38,284 nucleotides of DNA from Actinomycetes bacterium (GCA_021851885.1 JAJZBS010000013.1:1-38284); one strand, 5' to 3'. Numbered from the stretch's first letter, positions 8,276 through 16,474 are shown. Notes: generated by a model not told the origin, from the letters alone. Numbers and translations are program-made.

Positions 8276-9817
8276 CTAGCGGAGCACGCTCCGATCTCCG
8301 GAGCGCAGGCCGGCGATGATCTCTCTGTAGGCACCGGCAGCGTCGCCACCCATGCTGTCGAGGTTGCTCACACGTGCGCGCCGAGCCCTGTCGACGCCGA
8401 AGAGCCCGAAACGCGGCTCGTAGCTCCCCCACTCGTAGTTGTCCGCAAGCGTCCAATGGAAGTATGCGGCGACAGGGATGCCCGCGTCCCGGGCCGCGAC
8501 GACCGCTGCCAGGTTCTCCCGCAGGTACCGGGCGCGATCCCAACCGTCGAGGCGATCGTAGGAGCGGCCGTTGCGCACCCTGTTGCACAAGCCGTTCTCC
8601 GCGATCCAGACATCCAGACCGTCGGAGGCGTTCGCCCGCAGATAGGTGATGAGCCCGCCGGGATTGACGACGTCGTCCCAGAGCCGCCGGGCCGGAGACC
8701 ACGACCTTCCCCCCGCCGTGTGATGGCCAGGCATCCGCAGGTGCCGCGAGACGAGCGGATCGTAGTAGTCGATCTGGACGACGTCGATGAGGCGTTCGTG
8801 TTCGCTCTCTTCGATGCGGTCGAGGAGGCCCCGGGAACGCCCGGAGCGACGCACGGATGCGCCGAGGCGTCGCATCGCCGGACGGGCGGTCGCGCCTCGC
8901 AGGGCCCGCTCTTTGATCCCGGGTGGTGCGAGCTCCTGGTACCACTCGTGGCGCCGGGCCGCCAACCACGGGATCAAGTCGCGGCGAGCCACACCCCGTC
9001 CCCGGAAGAGCAGGAGGTCGGTGAGCATGCGGTCGAGCTCGTACAGCGACGTGGACGCCGTGTTCGTCCCGACCACCGCGTCGGGTTGGCTGCGGTGGAT
9101 GGCCTCATACGCCGCCACGTGCGCCGACAAGAGGTTCTCGAAAGCTTCGGCGGTGTCCCGGGCGGCTCCGACCCGGCCGGGCGGGAACTGCCCGATGAGG
9201 AAGGAACCGCTCGCCAGGATGTTCACCTCGTTGAGCGTGACCCAACGCCGGCAGCGGTCGCCCAAGCGATCAAGCACAAGCTCGGTCCAGCCGGCGAAGC
9301 GGTCGGGAGCGTCGGGCCGGAGCCAGAAGTCGACCCCGAGCCATTCGGGATGCGTGAAGTGGGCGAGGGTGACGAGCGGCTCGAGGCCACGGCCCCGGCA
9401 GGCGTCGAGGATGGCGGCGTAGCGCGCCAGCGCCTTGTCGTCGATCTCCCCTTCCGCGGGCTCGACCCTGGCCCACTCGACGGACATGCGGAACGAGTTG
9501 CAGCCCATGGACGCGACCAAGTCGAGCTGGTCTTCGTAGCGGTTCCAGAAGTCGATGGCGATCCCCGACGGCTCGACGCGCCCGGCGGCCTCCCAGTTGG
9601 CCCAGTTGTTGGCGGGCTCGCCCGGTCCGTTGAAACCTCCCTCGACCTGGAAGCCGGCTGTCGCGACGCCGAAGAGGAACTCCTCGGGGACGATCGGATC
9701 GCCCCGGTTGCCACCCGGCGCCGCCGTGGCACCACGTGCCACAGCCTTTCTCGGTGACGCCGCGGCCTTGCGCGTGGTCGACTTCTTCGGTTCGGGTTTC
9801 GTGCTGGTCTCGTCCAC
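8276..9817 (-). CDS. Glycoside hydrolase family 1 (beta-glucosidase-like)
   Basis: 513 residues from GTG at 9817. The frame stays open to 10027, but that extension is low-complexity and would run into the next gene's promoter region. The GH1 body starts at about residue 43 (EEFLFGVATAGFQVEGGFN). The acid/base is Glu197 in TLNEVN (usually T-x-NEP). The nucleophile is Glu407 in IAENGLCN. The C-terminal FHWTLADNYEWGSYEPRFGLF is the standard family ending. GH1 enzymes cleave beta-glucosides, galactosides or related sugars with retention. The residue after NE is Val rather than Pro, which may alter specificity. An unusual 40-residue Lys/Ala/Pro-rich tail with no signal peptide precedes the barrel, so the enzyme is probably cytoplasmic. 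Confidence 0.9.
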   Translation of the reverse strand: MDETSTKPEPKKSTTRKAAASPRKAVARGATAAPGGNRGDPIVPEEFLFGVATAGFQVEGGFNGPGEPANNWANWEAAGRVEPSGIAIDFWNRYEDQLDLVASMGCNSFRMSVEWARVEPAEGEIDDKALARYAAILDACRGRGLEPLVTLAHFTHPEWLGVDFWLRPDAPDRFAGWTELVLDRLGDRCRRWVTLNEVNILASGSFLIGQFPPGRVGAARDTAEAFENLLSAHVAAYEAIHRSQPDAVVGTNTASTSLYELDRMLTDLLLFRGRGVARRDLIPWLAARRHEWYQELAPPGIKERALRGATARPAMRRLGASVRRSGRSRGLLDRIEESEHERLIDVVQIDYYDPLVSRHLRMPGHHTAGGRSWSPARRLWDDVVNPGGLITYLRANASDGLDVWIAENGLCNRVRNGRSYDRLDGWDRARYLRENLAAVVAARDAGIPVAAYFHWTLADNYEWGSYEPRFGLFGVDRARRARVSNLDSMGGDAAGAYREIIAGLRSGDRSVLR

Positions 9818-10092
9818 CGGTGCCAGCTTGTCACGAGCCGGGTCGCACCGGCGCACCCGAGAGAGCGGCACCGGCCCACCGGGACCGGGACCGCCCCGCC
9901 ATGAGCTCGGTGTCTCGCGCGCAGTTCGGACCGGCTGCGACGCCGAGCTCCTCCTGCCCACGGTCGCCGTGCCGGTTGTAGCGTCGCGCTGTGGCTGTGA
10001 ACGCGCGAGCCGATCGGCCCCGGGCAAGATCGGAACGCCCCCTGCCGGACCAGAGGCCGGCGAGAACGGACAACGACCGCGCCCGGCGGCTC

Positions 10093-11055
10093 ATGACCCC
10101 GCGCTGGCGCGGCCAGCCGGGGCGCTTGGAGGTCTGGTATTGGACCGTCTCCGACCCGACGTCGGGGACCGGTCTGTGGGTGCACCACGAGACCGTTGCT
10201 CCTTCACGGCGCGCCGGCCAGAAGCGGCTGCCGATCCGAGCGGATCCTTCGGACGGCGCAGGAACGGCGCCGTTCGCGCACGGCTGGGTGGCCGCCTTTC
10301 TGGCGGGGCGGCGACCGGTGCTCGAGCGTTTCGGCCCGACTCCCGTTGTCTCCGGCGTCGTCGCGGGGGGCGACCGCTGGAACGCCGAAGGTCGCCGGCT
10401 GTCCGGGTCAGCCGGCGCGCTGCAGTGGGACCTGTCCTGGGACGACGACGGCGATCCACTGTGGACCTTCCCGGAGTGGGCGTGGGAGCGAGAGGCCCTT
10501 CCGGCGGCCCACGTCGTCCCCGCCCCCACCGCGCGCTTCCACGGCACGCTCGCCGTCGGTGGCGCCACGATCGACATCGCCGACGCGCCGGGGTCCGTGG
10601 CGCGCATCTACGGGCACGGGAACGCCGAGCAGTGGGGTTGGCTGCACGGTGACCTCGGCGGCGGGGACGTGATCGAGGTGGTGGTGGCGACGCCACACCG
10701 GCGCGGGCTCGACCGGCTCCGGCCTCTCGCATTTGTCCGCCTGCGCCATGGGGGACGCGATTGGCCATCGGCGCAGCTCGCAACGGCACCCCTTTTCCGC
10801 ACGACATTCGGGGATCTCACCTGGAGCGTCTCGGGGACGGTCGGGCCCCTGCGCCTCACTGCGAACGTCACGATGAGCGAAGACAACGTCGTCGAGGTCG
10901 GGTACGTCGACCCCGACGGGACAACGGCAACCTGCACGAACTCCGAGCTCGCCGACGCCGAGGTCGTTCTCGAGCGCCGGCGCGAGCGATGGGAAGTGGT
11001 GGCCTCTTGGGTCCTCCGGGGGACCGCGCATGCCGAGATCGGGAGGAGACCATGA
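10093..11055 (+). CDS. Unrecognised protein, possibly lipocalin-like (CrtC/AttH fold)
   Basis: 320 residues from ATG at 10093. GTG at 9991 would add 34 Arg-rich residues and is less likely. I do not firmly recognise the family. The chain is rich in predicted beta strands and Trp: WYWTVSDP near the start, WDLSWDDDGDPLWTFPEW in the middle, then YGHGNAEQWGWLHGDLGGGD. That layout recalls the double lipocalin-like fold of carotenoid hydratase (CrtC), AttH and tocopherol cyclase relatives, which handle hydrophobic ligands. This is an inference only. There is no signal peptide or membrane segment. Its TGA overlaps the ATG of the aldehyde dehydrogenase (ATGA), so the two are probably co-translated and may act on the same hydrophobic substrate. 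Confidence 0.55.
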   Translation: MTPRWRGQPGRLEVWYWTVSDPTSGTGLWVHHETVAPSRRAGQKRLPIRADPSDGAGTAPFAHGWVAAFLAGRRPVLERFGPTPVVSGVVAGGDRWNAEGRRLSGSAGALQWDLSWDDDGDPLWTFPEWAWEREALPAAHVVPAPTARFHGTLAVGGATIDIADAPGSVARIYGHGNAEQWGWLHGDLGGGDVIEVVVATPHRRGLDRLRPLAFVRLRHGGRDWPSAQLATAPLFRTTFGDLTWSVSGTVGPLRLTANVTMSEDNVVEVGYVDPDGTTATCTNSELADAEVVLERRRERWEVVASWVLRGTAHAEIGRRP

Positions 11056-12551
11056 GCATCACACCTCTGCGGCCCGGGTCAGCGGACGGGCGCGTGCCCG
11101 ATCGCGACCACCCGTCGAGCACGACGGCAACGGCGGACGAGGTCAAGCGCGCACTGGAACGCGCGCGACGCGCGCAAAGGGTCTGGGGCGCGCTCAGCTT
11201 TCGCGAGCGCGCGCGGTACTTGCGTCGTGTCCGAAAGGCGCTCGTCGCCGACGTCGACGGCATGGTGGCCACGATCGTCGACGACACGGGGAAGCTCCCG
11301 ACCGAGGCGCTGGTGAACGAGGTCCTCCTCGTCTGCGAGCTCATGCGCTACTACGAGCGCCACGGTGGGGCGGCCCTTGCCACGCGCCGGGTCCGGGCAG
11401 GCCTTCTCGTCAACAAGGCGGCGGAGGTCCGCTACGAGCCCCTGGGCGTCGTCGGGGTCATCAGCCCCTGGAACTACCCTCTCGTCCTTGCACTCGGAGC
11501 CGTCGTCACGGCGTTGTTCGCCGGCAACACGGTCCTCTTGAAGCCGTCCGAGATCACACCACACGTCGGTTTGGCCATCGGTGCACTCTTCGACACGGTC
11601 GCCGACCAAGAAGACGGCTTGGGCGATCTGGTCCAAGTCCTCGTCGGGGCCGGATCGGTCGGCGAGATGCTTGTCCGCAGCGGGGTGGACAAAGTCTCGT
11701 TCACTGGATCGGTCGCCACGGGCAAGGCCGTCATGCGCTGCGCTGCGGACACCTTGACACCCGTCCTGCTCGAGCTCGGCGGCAAGGACCCGATGGTCGT
11801 CTGCGACGACGCGAATCTGGACAGGGCCGCCCATGCGGCGGTCTGGGGTGCATTCACCAACTCCGGCCAGACGTGCATGGCCGTCGAAAGGGTCTACGTC
11901 ACGGCGGCCGTCTACGACGCCTTCGTCGGCAAGGTCGTCGACGCGACGCGCAAGCTCCGCCAGGGGTCGGGGCGCGGCCACGACGTCGGCCCAATGACAT
12001 GGGACCGTCAAACCGAGATCGTCCGCCGCCATCTCGACGATGCGATCGAGCGCGGGGCGACGGTCGCCGTGGGCGGGAAGTCGGTCACCATCGGAGGCCG
12101 GCCCTCTATCGAGCCGACCGTGCTCCTCGACGTCGACGACAGTATGCTCGTCATGCGAGAGGAAACGTTCGGCCCCATCCTGCCGATCATGGAGGTGGCC
12201 GATGCCGCGGAGGCGCTGACCAAGGCCAATGCCTCGGCCTACGGCCTCAACTCCTCGATCTGGACGCGGGACCCGGTACAGCTCGAGCAGATGATCGCCG
12301 GCCTCGAGGACGGGAGCGTCTGCGTCAACGACTGCCTCATCTCCTACGCCATCCCCGCCTTGCCGTTCGGTGGCGTCAAGAGCTCCGGCGTCGGGCGTGC
12401 GCACGGGATCGAAGGTCTGCGCGAGTTCTCGAAGACCAAATCGGTCGCACGCGATCGAATCGGGCTGCGCAACGAACCGCTCTGGCTCCCCGTGCCACGG
12501 TGGCTCGACCGCGGGGCGCGCATCCTCTTGCGCTTGCGCCACGGCCTCTGA
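11052..12551 (+). CDS. NAD(P)-dependent aldehyde dehydrogenase
   Basis: 499 residues. The start ATG at 11052 has a strong ribosome site, GGGAGGAG at 11041-11048, and overlaps the upstream stop; the frame is open further upstream but that part is a shadow. The protein has the ALDH fold: VISPWNYPL (cofactor domain), SFTGSVATGK, the general base Glu241 in LELGGKDP and the catalytic Cys275 in NSGQTCMAVERV. EETFGPILP and PFGGVKSSGVGRAHG follow. The last 25 residues are basic and amphipathic (RWLDRGARILLRLRHGL). This recalls the membrane-associated tail of fatty aldehyde dehydrogenases and some succinic semialdehyde dehydrogenases. The reaction is aldehyde to carboxylate; the substrate is not fixed. 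The nearby TetR, hydratase and lipocalin-like genes favour a lipid-derived aldehyde. Confidence 0.92.
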   Translation: MSITPLRPGSADGRVPDRDHPSSTTATADEVKRALERARRAQRVWGALSFRERARYLRRVRKALVADVDGMVATIVDDTGKLPTEALVNEVLLVCELMRYYERHGGAALATRRVRAGLLVNKAAEVRYEPLGVVGVISPWNYPLVLALGAVVTALFAGNTVLLKPSEITPHVGLAIGALFDTVADQEDGLGDLVQVLVGAGSVGEMLVRSGVDKVSFTGSVATGKAVMRCAADTLTPVLLELGGKDPMVVCDDANLDRAAHAAVWGAFTNSGQTCMAVERVYVTAAVYDAFVGKVVDATRKLRQGSGRGHDVGPMTWDRQTEIVRRHLDDAIERGATVAVGGKSVTIGGRPSIEPTVLLDVDDSMLVMREETFGPILPIMEVADAAEALTKANASAYGLNSSIWTRDPVQLEQMIAGLEDGSVCVNDCLISYAIPALPFGGVKSSGVGRAHGIEGLREFSKTKSVARDRIGLRNEPLWLPVPRWLDRGARILLRLRHGL

Positions 12552-12604
12552 GGCCCAGCATCACCCCGTGCCTTTGCCCGCACCGGCTGCTGGCGGGACG
12601 ATGG

Positions 12605-12640
12605 GGCCGGTCAAATGACCCATCAGTCGGTTGACCGGCC
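12605..12640. promoter_or_regulatory. Perfect 10-bp inverted repeat upstream of the TetR gene (operator candidate)
   Basis: GGCCGGTCAA at 12605-12614 is mirrored exactly by TTGACCGGCC at 12631-12640, with 16 bases between. A shorter repeat, GGTCA-AA-TGACC, sits inside the left arm at 12609-12620. The site lies between the aldehyde dehydrogenase stop (12551) and the ribosome site of the TetR gene (GAGGAGG at 12656-12662). No T-tract follows. Position and symmetry suit an operator through which the regulator controls itself and perhaps its neighbours. Confidence 0.5.
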
Positions 12641-12668
12641 GGTAGGCTCTCCGCCGAGGAGGTCTGCG

Positions 12669-13445
12669 GTGGGGTCCTGGGCGGAGTCGGCGGCCACGAA
12701 CGGGGACGGCGGCGGCGCGATGAGCGGAGCCGGCACCCCGGAGCGCCGGCTCCGGCGTGCGGTGACCGAAGAGGACAAAGGGCGCCGGCGCCACGAGATC
12801 ATCGAGGCGGCGAAGAGCACGTTCTCGGCCAAAGGATTCCACGCGACGACCGTCGCCGACGTGGCGCGGGCCGCGCACCTGTCGTACGGATCGGTCTACT
12901 GGTACTTCGACTCCAAAGATGCCCTCTTCCATGCCCTGATGGAGACCGAGGCGAGGGCGCTGCGCTCTTCCATCCAGGAGGCGCTCGCCGCACCACCTGC
13001 CGGCGCCGGCGCCGGCGCACCGCTGCGCGAGGCCGTCCAAGCCACGTTCCGCTTCTTCGAGAGGGACCGTGCCTCGGCAAAGCTCCTCTTCCGGGACGCC
13101 TACGCCCTCGGGGACCACTTCGAGGAGCATCTCTTCGGGATCTACGAAGGCTTCGTCGGCGACGTGGAAGAGGTTGTCGTCGAAGCGATGGACGCGGGGA
13201 TGATCATCGACCTCCCACCCCGCATGGTCGCTTTCAGCGTCGCGGCCCTGATCGGCCAGATCGCGCAGCGCCGCATCGTCACGGATGACGGCTTGGAAGC
13301 GGGCGTGGTCGCCGACTTCGTCGTCTCGCTCCTCCTCTACGGGCTCCTCCCTCGCTCTTTCGGGCAGAGCCGGGTCGGTCCCGGCGATCCTGGCCGGACC
13401 GGGGCAGGCGGTGAACCCGGCGAAAGCGGCGGGCCCCTCATCTGA
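12669..13445 (+). CDS. TetR-family transcriptional regulator
   Basis: 258 residues from GTG at 12669, chosen because GAGGAGG lies 6 bases upstream. The ATG at 12615, in the same frame, falls inside the palindrome. After a polar N-terminus, residues about 40-87 give the TetR DNA-binding domain: RRRHEIIEAAKSTFSAKGF, then TTVADVARAAHLSYGSVYWY as the helix-turn-helix, then FDSKDALFHAL. The rest is an all-helical ligand-binding domain (ATFRFFERDRASAKLLFRDAY) with a Gly-rich tail. Residues typical of acyl-CoA-responsive regulators cannot be told apart by eye. The flanking aldehyde dehydrogenase and enoyl-CoA hydratase genes suggest control of fatty acid or aldehyde metabolism. The palindrome at 12605-12640 is its probable binding site. 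Confidence 0.88.
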   Translation: MGSWAESAATNGDGGGAMSGAGTPERRLRRAVTEEDKGRRRHEIIEAAKSTFSAKGFHATTVADVARAAHLSYGSVYWYFDSKDALFHALMETEARALRSSIQEALAAPPAGAGAGAPLREAVQATFRFFERDRASAKLLFRDAYALGDHFEEHLFGIYEGFVGDVEEVVVEAMDAGMIIDLPPRMVAFSVAALIGQIAQRRIVTDDGLEAGVVADFVVSLLLYGLLPRSFGQSRVGPGDPGRTGAGGEPGESGGPLI

Positions 13446-13576
13446 CGACGGCGCTTATCGTCAGTACCGCAGGCCCGCGACCGTCTACCGTCTTCTCGGC
13501 GCGCGCAATCCCGCCGACGCGCGAGGGCCCGGCGGCGGAGTGACGCCAGGGACCGATGACAAGAGAGGGGTACGAC

Positions 13577-14344
13577 ATGGCAGTCGACCGGGAACGGCAC
13601 GGGAGGACCGAGGTCGTCACGATCAACCGGCCCGAAGCACGCAACGCCATCAACGGCGAGGCCACCAGGGAGCTTTCCGCTGCTTTTGACGCGATAGAGG
13701 CGGACCCCGACATCTGGGCGGTCGTCCTGACGGGAGCCGGCGACAAGGCGTTCTCGGCCGGGATGGACTTGAAGGCGTTCGCAGCGGGTGAGGGCAACGA
13801 GATCATCGGGGCCAAGGGCGGGTTCGCCGGCGTCACGCAGCGCGACTTCCCGAAGCCGCTGATCGCCGCCGTCAACGGCGCCGCGCTCGCCGGAGGCTGC
13901 GAGATCATGCTCTCGTGCGACCTCGTGGTCGCCGCCGAGCACGCGACCTTCGGCATCCCCGAGGTCAAGCGCGGTCTCATGGCCGCCGCAGGGGCCCTGC
14001 TCCGCCTTCCCAAGAGGCTGCCGATGGCCGTGGCCCTCGAGCTCGCGATGACCGGCGAGCCGATCGACGCACAACGCGCCCTTGACCTCGGCTTGATCAA
14101 CCGGATCGTCCCCGCAGGCGACGTCGTCGCCGAGGCGTTGCGCCTCGCCGAGGTGATCTGCGAGAACGCCCCGCTCGCCGTGCGCGTGTCGCGCCGCCTC
14201 ATGCGCCAGGCCGCCGAGGTCAGCGAAGCGGTCGGCTGGCAGCTGAACGCCGGCGCGACGACCGAGGTCTTCTCGTCGCCGGACGCCCTGGAAGGGCCGA
14301 TCGCCTTCGCCGAGAAGCGCAAGCCGAACTGGGTTGGTCGCTGA
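13577..14344 (+). CDS. Enoyl-CoA hydratase/isomerase (crotonase family)
   Basis: 255 residues from ATG at 13577, which has GAGAGGGG at 13563-13570 in front. An ATG at 13556 in the same frame would put this ribosome site inside the gene. The crotonase fold is clear: INRPEARNAIN near the start, the oxyanion-hole segment AFSAGMDLKAF, then GAALAGGCEIMLSCDLVVA. The two acidic residues used by true hydratases are present and 20 residues apart: Glu109 (GGCEIM) and Glu129 (IPEVKRG), matching Glu144 and Glu164 of the rat enzyme. It probably hydrates trans-2-enoyl-CoA in beta-oxidation. The particular substrate is unknown. The CopD-like gene follows directly. Confidence 0.9.
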   Translation: MAVDRERHGRTEVVTINRPEARNAINGEATRELSAAFDAIEADPDIWAVVLTGAGDKAFSAGMDLKAFAAGEGNEIIGAKGGFAGVTQRDFPKPLIAAVNGAALAGGCEIMLSCDLVVAAEHATFGIPEVKRGLMAAAGALLRLPKRLPMAVALELAMTGEPIDAQRALDLGLINRIVPAGDVVAEALRLAEVICENAPLAVRVSRRLMRQAAEVSEAVGWQLNAGATTEVFSSPDALEGPIAFAEKRKPNWVGR

Positions 14345-14345
14345 G

Positions 14346-14756
14346 GTGGCCCACGTCGCATCTGCCGGAACCGCCCTCCGGCTGTCCCTGCACATCCTGG
14401 CGGCGACCGTCTGGGTCGGGGGCCAGATCACCCTGGCCGGCCTCGTCCCGGCGATGCGGACGGTCGGCGGCCAAGCGCCGAAAGTCTTCGCGCGGGCCTT
14501 TGCCCGCCTGTCGTGGCCGGCGTTCGCCCTTCTCGTCGTCACCGGATTCTGGAACATGGCGGCGGACAACCTTGGCAAGGCCGGCACGGCCTGGAAGATC
14601 GTCCTCGGGGTGAAGATCGGTGTCGTGGTCCTCTCCGGCCTGTCGGCCTGGCTGCACACACGGGCCACCTCTCGCAGGGGCATCGCCATCTGGGGTGCCC
14701 TGACGGGCACAAGCGCCGTAGCCGCCCTTGTCATGGGCGTGTTCCTCGCCGGCTGA
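14346..14756 (+). CDS. CopD-like four-helix membrane protein
   Basis: 136 residues from GTG at 14346, one base after the hydratase stop. TTG at 14334 is an alternative start that would overlap the hydratase. There are four hydrophobic segments: LSLHILAATVWVGGQITLAG, the WPAFALLVVTGFWNM block, the WKIVLGVKIGVVVLSGL block and the C-terminal WGALTGTSAVAALVMGVFLAG. The first helix carries the LHxxAAxVWVGG pattern typical of the CopD (copper resistance D) domain and its relatives, where the His is conserved. The role in copper or heme-related membrane chemistry is inferred from the family. Cytochrome oxidase genes start about 900 bases downstream, which is suggestive context. Confidence 0.7.
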   Translation: MAHVASAGTALRLSLHILAATVWVGGQITLAGLVPAMRTVGGQAPKVFARAFARLSWPAFALLVVTGFWNMAADNLGKAGTAWKIVLGVKIGVVVLSGLSAWLHTRATSRRGIAIWGALTGTSAVAALVMGVFLAG

Positions 14757-14846
14757 CAGGACGCTGCCGGCGCCGCGCCCTCCTCGCCCCGGCCATTCCT
14801 CCCGGCCACACCGGCCGTGGCTGGATGACCGGGCCCTGGACATCTG

Positions 14847-14881
14847 CTGCCAACCCCGGCGCGGCTCGCCGGGGTTGGCAG
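14847..14881 (+). terminator. Perfect 15-bp stem-loop, terminator-like
   Basis: CTGCCAACCCCGGCG at 14847-14861, a 5-base loop CGGCT, then the exact reverse complement at 14867-14881. The stem is long and almost wholly GC. No T-run follows, so it would be an intrinsic terminator of the T-less type seen in high-GC genomes. It lies 90 bases after the CopD-like gene and about 70 bases before the TatA-like gene, and probably separates the two transcripts. Confidence 0.65.
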
Positions 14882-14952
14882 AGGGCTACTCTGGGTGTAT
14901 CTGGTCATGGGTAGGTGACGCCCACCTCCAGCCTGTACCAAGGAGGTCCAGC

Positions 14953-15237
14953 GTGCAGACAGTCCCCGCCTTGATCGACTCCGAGTGGAGCATTCTTCTC
15001 ATCCTGATCGTCGTCCTGTTGGTCTTCGGCGGGAGCCAGCTGCCGAAGCTTGCCCGTTCTCTCGGATCGGCAAGCCACGAGTTCCGCAAGGGCATCGAGG
15101 AAGGCCATAAAGAAGGAGCGGCGGCCTCCGAAACTTCGGCGGCGACCGGGACGCCGCCGCCCAGCCAGGGTGCTTCGGGCAACGGCACCGCGGGCTCGGT
15201 CGACGAGAGCAGAGGGGCGCCGGGGGCGCCGTCCTGA
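14953..15237 (+). CDS. tatA: TatA/E-family Sec-independent translocase protein
   Basis: 94 residues from GTG at 14953, with AGGAGGT at 14941-14947 as a strong ribosome site; the frame is open further upstream but not as a gene. The N-terminal helix SILLILIVVLLVFGGSQLP is followed by an amphipathic helix (KLARSLGSASHEFRKGIEEG) and a loose Ser/Gly/Pro tail. The LVFGGSQLPKLARSLG hinge matches the TatA FG-x-x-(K/Q)LPxLAxxLG signature. TatA forms the pore of the twin-arginine translocase, which moves folded proteins. No tatC lies nearby. The Rieske protein encoded at 23036-24031 has a twin-Arg motif and is a likely client. Whether this is TatA or TatE/TatB cannot be settled, although the short length favours TatA. 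Confidence 0.85.
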   Translation: MQTVPALIDSEWSILLILIVVLLVFGGSQLPKLARSLGSASHEFRKGIEEGHKEGAAASETSAATGTPPPSQGASGNGTAGSVDESRGAPGAPS

Positions 15238-15622
15238 CCTGGCAGCCCAGCGTCATTCGGCCGGGCTGGACCGGACGAACCGGAACCAGGGGCGCCACGG
15301 GCTGATCGCCAGCACATCCTGGATTGCGGCGGGCCGCGACTGCGTTCTCGCCACGACGTGGTCGACGCGCTCGTTGCCACACGCCCCCGCAACCGCCACA
15401 GGACCCCGCCACGGTTGCACGGCGGCTGGGCACCAAGAAACGACAGTCGTTTACCGTTGCCCCACCTGGGGCCGCTAGATTCTCCGCCGTGACTCCACGG
15501 CCCGCCGACAGCCCCCCGCGGCGCGCACCGCGAGCATGATCCTGCCGCCCGGCGATCGCCGTTTTCGAGGCACCCTGGCCCGCGTCGGCCGTGCCGTGGC
15601 ATCCCGCGAGGCGTCAGGGCGC
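15238..15622. other. Intergenic stretch before ctaC, promoter region
   Basis: 385 bases without a convincing gene. The ctaC frame is open from ATG 15536, but the first 29 residues there are Arg-rich and precede a proper lipoprotein signal, so they may be untranslated leader. A TAGATT box at 15476-15481 could be a -10 element, yet no -35 box stands at a normal distance: TTTACC at 15450-15455 is 20 bases away. A small CCCC-ACCT-GGGG palindrome sits at 15460-15471. I see no RNA gene. Confidence 0.4.
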
Positions 15623-16444
15623 ATGAAAGGCCACAAGACCCGCAACGCCGTCGTCCTCGCCCTCGGCGCCGTCGGGCTCAGTGCGTGCCAGCTCCCGAAC
15701 TTCGGTGGATACCGCGGCAGCACGGCGCAGGGCTACGACACCCACGAGCTCTACGCCGGGGCCGTTATCGCCGCGATCGTCGTCGGCGTTCTCGTCTTTG
15801 CCCTGATCACCTGGTCGGTCTTCCGCTACCGGGCACGGCCCGCCAAAGGCGGTGACGCCAGCATCAGGATGCCGCGCCAGTTCCACGACAACCCCGTCCT
15901 CGAGATCGTCTACACGGTCGTCCCCGTCATCATCGTGGGCGTGCTCTTCTTCTTCACGGTGCTCACGGAGAACAACGTCGACGCGGTCAGCACGCACCCC
16001 TATGCATCCATCAAGGTGACCGCATTCCAGTGGGGTTGGCAGTTCAACTACCAGGGAGAAGGCGTCCAGATCATCGGCAACGACGTCACCCAGCAGTACC
16101 CGCAGATGGTGGTCCCGACGGGGAAGACGGTGCGTATCACCCTCGTGTCGAACGATGTCGTCCACGGTTTCTACGTCCCGGCGTTCAACTTTTCCCGCTA
16201 CGCGCAGCCGGGGATCGTCAACCTCTTCGACCTGACAGTCACCCACAGCGGCGTCTATCGGGGTCAGTGCACCCAGTTCTGCGGCCTCTACCACTCGGAG
16301 ATGGTCTTCACCGTGAAGGCAGTGCCGGCCGCGCAGTACCAGTCGTGGCTGCGGGCCGAACAGGCCAACCAGGCCGACCACCCGTCGCAGGCGCCGCCGC
16401 CTCTACAGCCGTCGTCGAAGTACCACATCCAGTACGGCTATTAG
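15623..16444 (+). CDS. ctaC: Cytochrome c oxidase subunit II
   Basis: 273 residues from ATG at 15623; ATG 15536 would add 29 residues. A lipoprotein-like signal with an LSAC box at residues 19-22 opens the protein. Two membrane helices follow (GAVIAAIVVGVLVFALITW and the EIVYTVVPVIIVGVLFFFTVL block), then the external cupredoxin domain. CuA ligands are all present: His181 (VHGFYVP), Cys216, Cys220, His224 and Met227 in QCTQFCGLYHSEM. The middle residue of the Cys loop is Gln where Glu is usual (C-x-E-x-C). The aromatic patch FQWGWQFNY for electron entry is present. CuA receives electrons from the cytochrome bcc complex and passes them to heme a in subunit I. ctaD begins 30 bases downstream. 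Confidence 0.95.
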   Translation: MKGHKTRNAVVLALGAVGLSACQLPNFGGYRGSTAQGYDTHELYAGAVIAAIVVGVLVFALITWSVFRYRARPAKGGDASIRMPRQFHDNPVLEIVYTVVPVIIVGVLFFFTVLTENNVDAVSTHPYASIKVTAFQWGWQFNYQGEGVQIIGNDVTQQYPQMVVPTGKTVRITLVSNDVVHGFYVPAFNFSRYAQPGIVNLFDLTVTHSGVYRGQCTQFCGLYHSEMVFTVKAVPAAQYQSWLRAEQANQADHPSQAPPPLQPSSKYHIQYGY

Positions 16445-16474
16445 GACTGACCGCATGCCGAGGGAGACGCGCGC

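Noticed and set aside
9818-10027. N-terminal extension of the GH1 glycosidase to 10027
   Set aside because: No GH1 homology and no ribosome site. It would cover the promoter region of the divergent gene. GTG 9817 is preferred, although not proven.
15450-15481. TTTACC and TAGATT as a sigma-70-type promoter for ctaC
   Set aside because: The spacing of 20 bases is outside the usual 16-18 range, and high-GC promoters are too variable to call this by eye.
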